In this document: positions 35,891 through 47,141 of the stretch, piece by piece
How the letters are laid out: every line of letters starts with the position of its first letter
Position numbering within the stretch: the first letter of the stretch is position 1
DNA from: Cordia subcordata
Lineage: Eukaryota; Streptophyta; Magnoliopsida; Boraginales; Cordiaceae
Direction of reading: 5' to 3'
Assembly: GCA_028554755.1 (NCBI GenBank)
Contig: JAPTOF010000005.1
Span: 12,684,001 to 12,748,000 of the forward strand
DNA length: 64,000 bases
Notes under the pieces: generated by a model
What the model saw: the letters and a program-made list of their open reading frames with translations, nothing else
The model's database searches: none
Told to the model about the DNA's origin: nothing
Made by a program: the position numbers and the translations under genes

Positions 35891-36363
35891 TTCTAGAAAT
35901 TCTAACAAACTAGATCGAGAGTCTATATTATTGTGGTCGTGATATTATTGATGACGCTTGTTTTAAGTCATTAATTACTTTTATAACCATCAATTGTCTA
36001 ACTCACAGTAAAAACTATATCAACTTGTCACACCAAACCATTTAGCTTACTCCTCATTGTTTTCTTCTCTCTCTCTCTCTTTTTGTTTGGGTACAAAGTA
36101 CATATATCCCATTTTTTTAAAAATTATTAAGTAGAAGTAAACGAGTTTCTTTGTTATTTCAAAAAATGAATAAGGTTGATCAGTAAAATGCACTATATAA
36201 TTTGATAGTGATCATTCCTGCTAGACTAGCATTAGACTCCTTTCTTCTGTCAAGATACAATAGTCTATTATCAGGTTATTTACCTTGCCTATTAAAAGCC
36301 ATCATATAGAACTTGTTGGGATTTGCATGTTTCCGTAAATCATCATGACTTTGGATGTAATGG

Positions 36364-36366
<3 letters not shown>

Positions 36367-36403
<37 letters not shown>
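36367..36403. repeat. TA/TATG microsatellite
   Basis: A run of TA units followed by TATGTATGTATA. It lies about 90 bp left of the first Helitron-like terminus. Confidence 0.85.
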
Positions 36404-38032
36404 ATGAAGGTTATTTATGTTATGGCCAGTTTATTCATAAGCATGTTTACATTCCCTTTGTATTATGTGTGTAAAGGTCTTTAACACTAGTAAGTGACTT
36501 TAGATATGTTTTTCCCTTCGTGCCCAGTGTATCATACTTTTTACAATTTTGCACTACTTATAAGGATTCACAAGGTACATTTATATGTAATTTTTTTATG
36601 TAAAACAAAAAATAATTAAATATATATGCGATAATTAAATATTTGGCAAATATGCTTATGCATAAATTTTTATGTGACATAGAAAATAATTAGTAAAGAT
36701 ATATAATAATTCATATACGATAAATATGTGTTTTATATGAATTAGTCTTTAGTTACTAAAAAACTGACATAAAGTCATTAATCTTTTTCCCCAACGAATC
36801 AGGGGTACCTGTGCACCATGTCATTCATACTTGCCTTCGCCAATGTTTGATAATATACGTTATTTGTATTTTGATAGATCGCTGATGTTTGATATTTCTA
36901 TTTCAATAGATAACCACTTAACAAATACATCCGTGTAACTCATGGAAATTGTAATGCGTATCATATATAATGCAAAAAGTTTAAAAGCTTGATACATGAA
37001 AAAGTCAAATCCACTTTAAGAATAAAACTACAATATTTTGGTTTTTAGATCCACTTGTGAATCAAGTTTGTTATCTATATTCACTTTGAAATTTCCTAGT
37101 GTCTTTTTTTTTTTTTTACGGTGAAGTAAGACAATAGACGAGTTCCCAAGCAGGTCCAAATATCATCCTGTGCACATAATAATCAGGCCAATATCATTAT
37201 CAACAAAGCTAATAGTAGTAAGGATCCCGCTCCACTTCCTCCTTTCTTATTTCGAGTGCAAAAGGACTTTTTACACAATGCTAATAAGGGTGTTCCTGTA
37301 AGTTGAACTATACCCAGAATTTGCAACCACAAAGTTATTTCTGAACCAATCAACCAAAAACAAAAAAAATTATTTGTGTACAATGTTTCATACTATCGCC
37401 TCCATATATCGAATATTTGTTACAATTTTATAATATTAATCAAAAAGCACAATTTTCAATTCAAGAAAAATTCACGGAGCATGAAACTTTCAAAAGTTCT
37501 TACAAATATTTCTCTTCATAATCACTACTCAACTACGTATATGTGGTTCATGATTCTCTTGATAAGGAATAAAGGTAATTATTATAATATTGTTAAATAC
37601 TGCAATGTAGCATATTCTGGTCTAAAATTAAATAACGATTAGGAAACCCAAAAAAAGACATATGATCGATGAAAAGAATGATATTACCTGCAATGCTGTC
37701 ACGTCAAGATGAGACAAAATCTTCAACATATGATCTAGCAGAACACAAAGTTAAAAATTGAATTTACCTGACTCCTTGATTAATGTAGTAATGCGTCCTT
37801 CTCACTCACGCCTCTCCTTAGATCCTGAAATTAATAGGCTGATATGTAAGGACAATATGCACTTTCTCTGTGCATGAAGAAGAATTGGATTATTCTTAGT
37901 GCTCCTGCATAGAATTTGAATAATTCTTGAGCACAGGCAGTAAGATCCACGCAGAACACATCCAAAGCATTTTTTTTTTTTCCTGCCAAATCGGTAAATT
38001 TCTAGTTACTTTTTCTCTATTCTGGCATAATA

Positions 38033-38374
38033 TCAAATGACATCAATAAGAGAAGAATTAAACCTCACCTCTGGCTTTCTCAGAGGATTTGGTACAGGTG
38101 AACTTCTCCTCAAAAGCTTTTTCATGAGACCTTTTAAATGCAGTAGGTGTATTCCTACCTTCTTATGCACCTCCTGATGGACATCAGTCATGGACAATGT
38201 CAATTGTAGAAACACCTTAATTGTTGCCAAGACAACATCACCATTTGCATGTTGAAGTCTATCCTCAAGTAGATCCATGATGTCAAATATCTCACTGCTG
38301 TCTGAGGGCACATACTTAGAAACTAACTCCAGATGTCTTATCTCATTGCCCATTCACTCAACTGTTCAATCCTG
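38033..38374 (-). pseudogene. AP-4 complex beta-adaptin fragment, captured in unit D
   Basis: After an acceptor-like AG at about 38375 the frame reads LSEWA, breaks, and continues as LVSKYVPSDSSEIFDIMD, LEDRLQHANG and VFLQLTLSMTDVHQEV, which is the HEAT/armadillo-like trunk of plant AP-4 beta (about 60 residues; the full protein has about 840). A frameshift and a TAA near 38345 separate the two parts. After HQEV the similarity ends, although the frame stays open to 38033. AP-4 beta works in a trans-Golgi coat; this piece cannot. It lies in the same orientation as the Helitron-like unit. Confidence 0.75.
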
Positions 38375-38416
38375 CATGTGATCATGTCTGAAAATTAATT
38401 ACTTTCTCCACAGCTA

Positions 38417-38585
38417 AATAATTTGGATTAACTTTTTTTTTTAAAAAACGTTTTTTTCTATAACTTTCGAAGAAAGTGCTTTTTAAGAAGCTAAAAGTTC
38501 GAGCTTGCGGAAAAAAACTAAATTGAGCTTTTTTTTTCAAAGTTTCAACTTTTTTTAAAATCTAATCTAAATACTATTTGAAAAA
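38417..38585. mobile_element. Possible degenerate Tourist-like MITE in unit D
   Basis: It starts AATTTGGATTAACTTTTTTT and ends AATCTAATCTAAATACTATT, an imperfect inverse of the family seen at 9018 and 62184. The interior has the family's AAGCTAAAAGTT and TTTTTTT blocks. Confidence 0.35.
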
Positions 38586-39779
38586 AAAAAAAAAAAAACT
38601 CGAAGACACAAAATTTTTTTGTCAATACATTTGAAGAGGGGGTAAAACTCTTTAACTCTTATAAGGAATAAATGGGGTCTTTGTTTCTCAACCTAAATAT
38701 AAGTTCCCATATATGTTCTAATAACTCAGAACAACAATAGTGAAAGGCACAAACTGGGACCGACAAATCCAACAGTGGATAAGAATTCTTGCTGGAATGT
38801 AACAACGGAGGCGTGGATCTTTTATTACTCACATTCCTGAACCTATTCATGCTAGATTCCCAAATTTTATGCATATTTCTCACATATTCCTCTATATCAA
38901 CAGCTTATCTCAATAGAAATTGTAGTGGTAAAATGGCACCAAATCAAAAGCATGAAATCGAGTATTGAAAAACAAGCTAGACAGGAACACCATACTACAA
39001 AGTTTTCTGATTGCTTGCCTTTTGCATTAAGAAAAATAACCTAATACAGAACCAATATCTGAGACCAACATTGCTTAAAACATTACAAACGAACATAAAA
39101 AGCTTGAACCTGTCAATCAAAAATTGGCCTTCAAATAACCATCAAAGAACAACCCCAATATGAGTGTACCAGGTTATTGTTATCAATACATATTGGATTA
39201 TTCAATTTCTAAATAATCTTTTTACAATGAAACAATATTGCTTTACTACGTAACTACATATTTATTATTGGCAATATGAATATCGGATGCCTTATACAAC
39301 CAATTCATAAGAGAAAGCACAAATTAAGTCAACTATGGTGAGAAAAAAACTTACAGATCGAGGAGGCAAACTCAGCAAGTTCTGATATGCTTGGCCTGAA
39401 GAACTACCAGAAAGCAAAATTAAAAAATAGTGGGTAAACATTATATCCGAGTTAAAGAAAAACCACAAAAGACTTACAAGAACAACAGAAAATTAAAATT
39501 ATCAAAATGTTAATGCCACTAATTCTCATCAACCGACACAAATCTTATGATCATAAGCCACAAAAGATGCCCTAATAGCAATCAAAATTCAAGCCCTAAT
39601 TTTAATTGAAAATTGAGGGTCCATCCAGAATTCAACATTTATGCAATTTGAATTTTGTATATCGAAGATCATATAAACACAGCCAAATACATCAAACAAT
39701 TACCAAGATTCAGCTCAACAACTAAAAGGAGTGCTAATTATCAACGTATTTTAGCAATTAATGAATATAACAATGACCC

Positions 39780-40208
39780 TGTTGGATTGTGGCTCAAGTG
39801 CTAAACCCAAGCCCATATTAAAATTAGCAAAAAGTTATAAAGAGAGTCAAAATCTCAATTATGATAAGAGTCTTTAATTATGAGAAGATTGATAGAATAG
39901 AAAACCCTTGTCTTGGAGAACAAGGAAGTCTCCTCTATGAATAGGACTCTTGCATTAGTTGTAAAGTGTGTGTCTTACAATAGATCTAGGTAAAAAGAGA
40001 GCCATAGTAAGAGCGTCGTAAGAGAGGGTTTAGATTTTTTTATCTATGCAAAAAGTCTTATTGAGTTTATACTCTTTTCTATCTAATGGAGGTTTTCGTG
40101 GACGTAAGCAGAGGGTCGAACCACGTTTAATTGTACGTATTCTTTTTTTGTTATTTGTGCTTTAATTCCACTGCGTGAGTGTGTGTTACGCGTGCTAATC
40201 TCCTAACA
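39780..40208 (+). repeat. Solo LTR with perfect GACCC target duplication
   Basis: The 429 bp sequence begins TGTTGGATTG and ends CTCCTAACA, flanked by GACCC (39775-39779 and 40209-40213). The solo form arises by recombination between two LTRs. It interrupts unit D and is therefore younger than it. No internal ORF. Confidence 0.82.
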
Positions 40209-40839
40209 GACCCAATTATTAAACATTTGGTAATGAAGAAAATTCTAAAAAAGATTACAACTTTATGACATGGAATACGTAAATACACTTTCTTGAAAGG
40301 ATTTTGTGTGTGTCTGCGAATGATCTCTCTTGAAAAACTTAAAAGATTATATGTAAATTAAGAAAAGTTATAATCAAGCAGATGTAACATACGATGCTTC
40401 AACTTTCAAAATATTTCTCGACTTCATCGTCTTCTAAGTAACAATCGATCTAACACACATATATGAGACGACCTGGCGATCGGAGAAATAGAGAACGATC
40501 AACATGGCAGCGAACGAGATGGGCAACGTTTTGCTAGACGCGTCCCTCGTTTGCCACGTGAGCAAAGGTGTCAAGCAAGAGCTGGCACAGGAAGAGATAC
40601 GAAGGTGGAGATGGTATCGCAAAGTGTTTGCAAGAGGTACGCTTCATTATCCAAGGAGAAAAAGGCTCCCAAAACTACGTCAGTTTTGGGTTTCGAAAAC
40701 AACGTCGTTTTGAAGCAAACAAAACTTAAAAAAAAAAAAAAAAAGCGCGCAAAATGATGCCGTTTTAGGGGTCCAGAACGACATCATTTTGGAACGACAA
40801 AATACAGCCTGCTTTGACAATTAGTATATATATAAAATA

Positions 40840-43340
40840 CTAGTGTGAGAGGGCCGCACAAGGTGCGATCTCCTGTACAATATCTTACAGAATTTTGCAA
40901 CATTTATAAGGATTAGCAAGGTACATTTATCTAACAAAAAATAATTATAAATATACATGATCGCTTGAGATGAGACGAGAAAATTTTTACTGCACCTACA
41001 ACTACTTGGCCACAACTTAAGAAATCATCAATCAGTACAAAAGCTACCACGGGACTCACAAAATATTAGCACTCGAACTTGTCCATCTGGATAAAAGAAA
41101 CAAAAAAGTAGAAGAGTTAAAATAATTAAAAAAAAAAACTACTAAAGTGCATCATTAATGGTCTAAGTAGAGAGAAATAATCCTTATGAGGCAGGAGCAG
41201 TCTACTGTTTTTTAAAGAAGGATGAGATTCTAGCCTCACCTACTTTTCCAATAATAGTTTGTTTCTGAGATTGAGCAAACGGCTTTGAATTTAGTTACCT
41301 CAGGGGACAGCACAGTAGCAGTTGTTGGGGGCAAATGAGACAACTGATTGGAACTTGTTGAAAACAATCCTCAAAGAATATTCTACATTCTTCAGAATGT
41401 CATCTGCGAGAACAAAAACCTGCAAGGGCAAACCTAAGTACTCTAAAGAATGGAGGATACAGGATAAACATATGAAGGATAAGCCAGCTTTTACTATTTG
41501 TGATAGACTGCACCCAAAATATCCAATACATTGTTCCATTTTAAAAAAGAAATTCTCAGGGCACGACAGAAGATACCATATATGTTTGTTCTGTGAATAT
41601 TTCATCTTCTCAACAAATTAAGGCTAATATCTAATTTCTAAGTCACCTTCACAAGCGGAAGAATAATGCTAAACTCTCAATCTAGAACTTTTCTATGATG
41701 AGGTATGAAGGTGGACAAAAGTTACATACTTCAGCATTGGAAACCACAACCATCGAAAATAGATCGTTTATCTTTTCCTGGATTCCTTTCTTTCTGCTTA
41801 CCGTTCTCAGTACAAAGTAGTAATATACAAGTTGAGACAATAGAGGGCAAAGATAAGAGCTGGTATACATCGTGAAGCAAGAGCAGTTATGGCAAAACAA
41901 GATAAAGCAGCGCTGATATCCTAAAGGAAACAAATGCAAAACGTCATCGTTTTATGGAACAGCAGGACAAAAAGAATTTGTACCAACGACATCGTTTTCA
42001 CGACCAAGCAGACAAGGAAAATTAAGACCAAAAGAGGGAGGGAAAATAAGACTATTATACCACTTCACTATTGAGTTTGCATCACTCCCATCCATTCTAG
42101 GGCCAATGTCAAAATTAATAATTCTGTCCTACACTATTTCCATGCTACAAAAGTAGAAAAATGATTAATCGGATACAACTTCCATAAAAAGAATATTTAT
42201 TGAGAAAGCTGAGGCAACTGAAGCTTTGCTGATTGTATAGAATCATGTCAAGAGAAAGAGAAATCAAGAATATGAAATATATCACAAGGATAACATGATA
42301 CAAACTTCATAACATGTATCTCACAATCTGAATTAGCAAATAATTTGATGAGAAGATACATGAAAACATGAAGTAGAATCACCCACGAATGTTTCATAAT
42401 GCATTCGAAAAATATTACTACCTAACCGCAATAAGCTAGAAACTCACTTCAATGTGAATAGAACGACTCGTCAAGATTACATCATACCTTTAAGCTATTT
42501 GCCAAGATTCCTACCTTGACTTTAACCCACTTAAACAGAGCAATTTATATACATCATAAAAGGAAACAATTTTCAAGGATCAAACTTACCTGACCATCAA
42601 ATAAATGTACACGTCGTGTAGCCAGGATCAAGCTAATTAACTTGCTCTTATAATCCTAGACTCCCAAATCCCCAACTCTACTCGATTAACAATTTTTGCA
42701 GATTAATACAACTAGACCGATAGAAAAAGCAAATTCTAAACATGTATCGAAGAACATAGCAAAATAGCCTTAGATGACTTCGATACATTACATAAACACA
42801 AAGATTTCTAAACTATTAACTCACAAGCATTTGATCAAACAATTAACCAGCCAGATAAATTTACATTAACCATAAAAATATCAAATTTCACACCAAACCC
42901 AGATAAATTTGCATCTTAATAATAGCATACCTAATCATACGCCTGCGCTTTCCCTCTTTACTCCCTCTTCTTCTGAGTAAAAATCGATGCACAACACATA
43001 TATATATAATGAAAACCACATCTGGCAAGTTTTGAAAGACACAAGCTGAGTCACAATATTGCTCTTCGAACAGCAGGACGTGGCATTGGCAGGAGGAAGG
43101 TGACAGCAGGAGGTGGCAGCCATGGAGAGAAGCTAGCAGAGACAAAAAAAAAAAAAAGAAAAGAAAGCGTCATTCTCGATCTGAAGCGAAGGAAAAAAAG
43201 GGCCCAAAATGATGTCGCTTTGAAGCAAGCAGAAGTTCTTAAAAAAAAGCCTGCAAAACGACGTCATTTTAGGGGTCCAAAACGATGTTGTTTTAGAACA
43301 ACGAAGAGTAGGATGCTTTGACAATTAGTATATATAGAAA
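40840..43340 (-). mobile_element. Helitron-like unit C
   Basis: The minus-strand 3' end is CTAG (40843-40840) before T, preceded by a hairpin CGCAC-CTT-GTGCG (40867-40855), the textbook Helitron terminus of hairpin plus CTRR. The 5' end is placed near 43340 at TATATATACTAATTGTCAAAGC, and the next 150 bp (GGACCCCTAAAA, motif cluster) match unit D. The interior has no recognised gene. A second motif pair at 41937-41998 suggests a further internal join. Confidence 0.55.
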
Positions 43341-44135
43341 CTAGTTGGTGAACCGCACAAGGGTGCGGTCCCATCAATCCATCATTGCATAAGGTTGATT
43401 TCTTCATAGATCACTTGGAGTTCACTTGCGTTGTCTGAATGCAAGCTAGCATGATTAAGATAAAATAAATATTTTTTGGGAGGAAATATTTTTATTTTAG
43501 AATTTATAGGGGGAAGAATTGAATATATTTTTTGAAATGTTTGTAGAGTTTCAAATATTTTCTCTAAATATGCTCGGTTGGCACACAATAATATATAAAC
43601 TTTCTTTTCTAATAACAACGAATAGACCTTCAACAAAATCACATAAAAATCACCCTCAATTATGAATCCTGTCGAAATATAAGAATATTGTTTTAAATCA
43701 TGTCAAATAATATTTTTCACTATTTTTCAACAATATTGAAATAATATTACCAATCAATAATTTCATAATCAAATTATTCTAAAAAAGATTTGCCTATGAA
43801 TTTCCTCCCCTCTCATTGTTGCTTGAACTAATATCTTGCACAGTATTTTCATAAGACACCGCAAGAGCAATGTTCAAAGAACAAAATGCAACATGATAGT
43901 AATAACCTTTAACCTTCTACGATTACATTTTGTATTACTGCTAGTCCTTCAATTAGTATACGTTAAAAATTAGACTAAAATATCAAGTTGTCAATTAGTT
44001 GCTAACATTTTTGTTCAATTAGCATGCTAATCAAGTGACATTTTCATCCAATTTCTAATAGATATTGACCAAAAAAATTAATTAAAAAAGCAACAATAAT
44101 CCGCAACAAACATGATCGAAGAAACACGACAGCCT

Positions 44136-44395
44136 GAATAGCGACATACATGGCAGAAACATTAAATGTTCCAAACATGATCCGTGTGATCTTTTCCCTG
44201 TTAGCCTTGGGGTTCAATGGTGCTTCAGTAAGTAGAACAAGGTGTTTTTCAGGAGCAACACAGAGCTCATTGTAGAATGTATAATGCCAAATCTTTTTCA
44301 TGTCATCCTAATTGCTCACAATTCCATGTTCAATTGGGTATTTCAAGGTCAGAATACCTCTCTTTGACTGGGCTTCAGTTGGTATCAAAATATCT
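44136..44395 (-). pseudogene. Actin exon 2 fragment (3' part), captured
   Basis: The frame reads EAQSKRGILTLKYPIEHGIVSN, then a TAG where actin has Trp, then [36 protein letters not shown] and AMYVAIQAV: actin residues about 58-140. Similarity starts and stops abruptly. Several changes of invariant residues and the stop mark it as non-functional. Confidence 0.88.
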
Positions 44396-45818
44396 CATGT
44401 TATTTATTAACATGTAACTTGTCTTCATCCAACAACTGTAATCAAATGAGACAAAATATATGGAAGTTGTAGCTGAAATTTACTACAAAAAATTCAGCAA
44501 TCATTTGCTATAGACATATATTCTCCAGGACCATAGAATCATTTTGAGCTTGTCATTGAAGACAACCAAACTTTTTGAGAACACACAAATTGATGCCAAC
44601 TTAGTAGCATAGTCATGGCATTTAAAGAAGCAGGCCTACAAAATTACATTGAAGTGTGGCATTATAACACGAGTTATTAGTTCATACTGCTTTATTAGAG
44701 AAGCAAAAGATAATTCCTTGTAGCTTGCCATTGAAGAAGGTGGTGGCCATTATAGTTTAAGAGGATTGAAATTAAGCCTTTCTGATGACAGACTCATTCA
44801 TTAAGATTAATCTTTATAAGCCGTATCAATATAAGTAAGAAAGACACTGACAATAAAAACATAGTTTCCAAAGACAGGCGCTTATGGATAACCAATATAC
44901 CAACGAAGCAAGTTGAGCATATAGAGCCACCTAAATTTTCGGACAGTTTGAGACATACAGTCTGTAAAGCAATGTGGTTTAAGAAATTTTCCGTTCTTCA
45001 ATGGAAATTTTCCCAGCAAGCTGATAAATAGGGGAGATAGCGGCACATGCTGCAGAAAGTGATTTCAAACAGATATTTACGTAGTTAAGTCATAACGAGA
45101 TTAATTTATCCTTCAGATTTCACAAGCCAGAGTTATGGTATGATGACCAATACTTGGGGAACTTCTTCCCCAGTTTCTACAACACCTACTAGTGAGCATC
45201 GATATGCCCTTTATAATTTCAATCCAACAATGACCAGAGATAAGAGGCATGTGGTAAGACAAAGCAAAATTGAAACTTAAGCACATACAGTTTAGGTAAC
45301 AGACCAACGTAAAACTGCATCTTATTCAAACAATTATGCTACTATTGCTGTTCTTCCATCCAAAAGCATTCAAAGAGAATGATCTTTACTCTTAGTAATA
45401 TAATTATGTCTTAGCAATTTAGAAGATTTAGAATTTCAAATCCCACAAATAACCCATATAAACATATCCAAGTAGCAGCTCACTACTAAATAAAAAAAAA
45501 AAAAAAACTCTCCTCGTGAAGCACACATATCAAATTGTAGAGCAAATATCACATGTGATAGTTAGCAAGAAGTGGGAGTTTGCTTACCTAAACATCATCC
45601 ACATCAATAGAGAGAAATATCACATTTTGGTAAGTTCAAGCCAACTCTTCCATTAATTGCCACTGATGGCATACACCACTCTACCGTAAAATGTGCCGCA
45701 ATCTATAACATCCCAACAAAACAAAATTATCATTTTCACAGGTTCAAGGCATCAAAACATTGTTTTTTACACTATAAGGGCAAGGGAAGGTACCTGCTTA
45801 TGATGTTATAATTTTAGT

Positions 45819-45853
45819 ACGGCCCTGGGAGCATCATCGCTAGCAAATCCAGC
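45819..45853 (-). pseudogene. Actin exon 2 start, truncated
   Basis: After a CATATGCAG acceptor the sequence reads AGFASDDAPRAV, the first codons of actin exon 2, then diverges at 45819. The rest of exon 2 reappears only 1.4 kb further on (44395), so a deletion or insertion splits it. Confidence 0.82.
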
Positions 45854-45956
45854 CTGCATATGCGAAGGAGGAATCAGGATAATGAGAAGGAAATTAGAAT
45901 AACTTCAGAGAAAACTATAATCGATCTGGCATAATAAGCATAATCTGGTTCCTTAC

Positions 45957-46016
45957 CTTGACCATTCCAGTTCCATTATCACATACAAGGGGTCGAATAT
46001 CTTAAGCATTAACCAT
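45957..46016 (-). pseudogene. Actin exon 1, downstream copy with stop
   Basis: The sequence reads MVNA, TAA, DIRPLVCDNGTGMVK, then AAG/GTAAGG, the canonical actin exon 1 end. The fifth codon is a stop. Confidence 0.85.
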
Positions 46017-46301
46017 AATTTAACCTGGTATGAGAAAGGGACGATCTAAGTTTGAACTTATACAACTGAATAAATGGTGAGCATGAAGGTAAATAACACG
46101 GAACATGTGAAACACAATATACGAACCAAAAGTATCAATTAATCATAACGAGCAATGGTTGACAAAAAGGAAAAAAGATAACTTCCGTCAGAAAAAAGAT
46201 CCTATTCATATTGAGCATAGCACCTAATCATTCATCCCAACTAATAATTTTGGAGAAAACTATAATCGATCTGGCACAATAAGCATAATCTGGTTCCTTA
46301 C

Positions 46302-46361
46302 CTTGACCATTCCAGTTCCATTATCACAAACAAGGGGTCGAATATCTTTAGCATCAACCAT
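46302..46361 (-). pseudogene. Actin exon 1, upstream copy, open
   Basis: Twenty codons, MVDAKDIRPLVCDNGTGMVK, ending at the conserved actin donor after MVK. This copy has no stop, but no intact remainder of an actin gene follows within the window. Confidence 0.87.
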
Positions 46362-47141
46362 AATTTAACTTGGTATGAGAAAGGGATGGTCTAAGTTTGA
46401 ACTCATACAACTGAATTAATGGTGAGCATGAAGGTAAATAACACGGAACATGTGAAACACAATATACGAACCACAAGTATCAATTAATCAATAATGACCA
46501 ATAGTTGACAAAAAGGAAAAAAGATAACTTCTGTCAGATAAGAGATCCTATTCATATTAAGCATAGCACCTAATCATTCATCCCAACTGATAATTATTGA
46601 TTTACTCGATAATGCTTCCATTCAAACTAATCATGATCCAAAACTCCACATCTAGCTTAAACCAAGTAGCTAAACAAATCCTTTCTTTCCTTATATCAAA
46701 ATCGGCTTAAATATCCAGTTCAGATTCTCAAAAAAAAAAAAAAAGTAAAAAAGAACTAGATCACCTCTTAAATAGCAAAATCAACCTAGATCTCAGCCTA
46801 ATTTAAGTTACCTGACAAATTAACTCATATAATTACTTAATTCACCTAAGCTCAATTCAAACGCATAATTAAACATCAACTTAAAGTAACAATTATAGTC
46901 ATCAACATAAATAAATAAAAAAATAAATCAAGAACAGATCAAAGAAAGTAAAACACAACAAATTACAACTTAACAGATTTAGAAGCATGAGAAGGTAAGA
47001 GAACTTAGCAGGAGATGTCGAGCATAGAGGGTGGAAAGATCTATGTGGCTGCGGCACCAAAAATGCCGTCGCGAACGACGTCGTTTCTGGAACTTGGACT
47101 CAAGCATGTCGATGACCTGCTTGCAAGACTCTTTTATATTA

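Larger units (their letters stand above)
36487..40839 (-). mobile_element. Helitron-like unit D (with AP-4 beta-adaptin fragment and solo LTR)
   Basis: On the minus strand it ends in CTAG (36490-36487) followed by T, as Helitrons do. The terminal hairpin is weak (AAGT-C-ACTT). Just inside, ACAATTTTGCACTACTTATAAGGATTCACAAGGTACATTTAT matches unit C (40880-40930). The 5' end is set at about 40839, where ACTAATTGTCAAAGC begins, a start shared with units C and A. No Rep or helicase motif is seen, so it would depend on an autonomous partner. A tandem duplication of ordinary sequence is the alternative. Confidence 0.45.
45909..46605 (-). repeat. Tandem duplication of the actin exon 1 region (two ~350 bp copies)
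   Basis: The stretch from GAAAACTATAATCGATCTGGC to CATCCCAACT(A/G)ATAAT occurs at about 45910-46252 and again at 46257-46599, with only a few percent of differences. Each copy holds the 5' UTR side, exon 1 and the donor. Confidence 0.88.
43341..47141 (-). mobile_element. Helitron-like unit B (with actin gene fragments)
   Basis: The minus-strand 3' end is CTAG (43344-43341) before T, with a strong hairpin ACCGCAC-CCTT-GTGCGGT (43369-43352) eight bases inside. The upper limit is the 3' end of unit A. Its 5' region carries one copy of the CGACGTCG motif (47074-47087) but lacks the ACTAATTGTC start shared by the other units. It carries actin exons in the same orientation. Confidence 0.55.

Noticed and set aside
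38659..38883. 74-codon minus-strand ORF next to the AP-4 fragment
   Set aside because: It does not match AP-4 beta or any family I know, and the composition is not convincing.
41300..41621. Overlapping ORFs of ~100 codons on both strands in unit C
   Set aside because: Neither shows a known domain; both strands being open points to chance.
45113..45307. 64-codon ORF near the actin pieces
   Set aside because: No actin similarity and no other match recognised.
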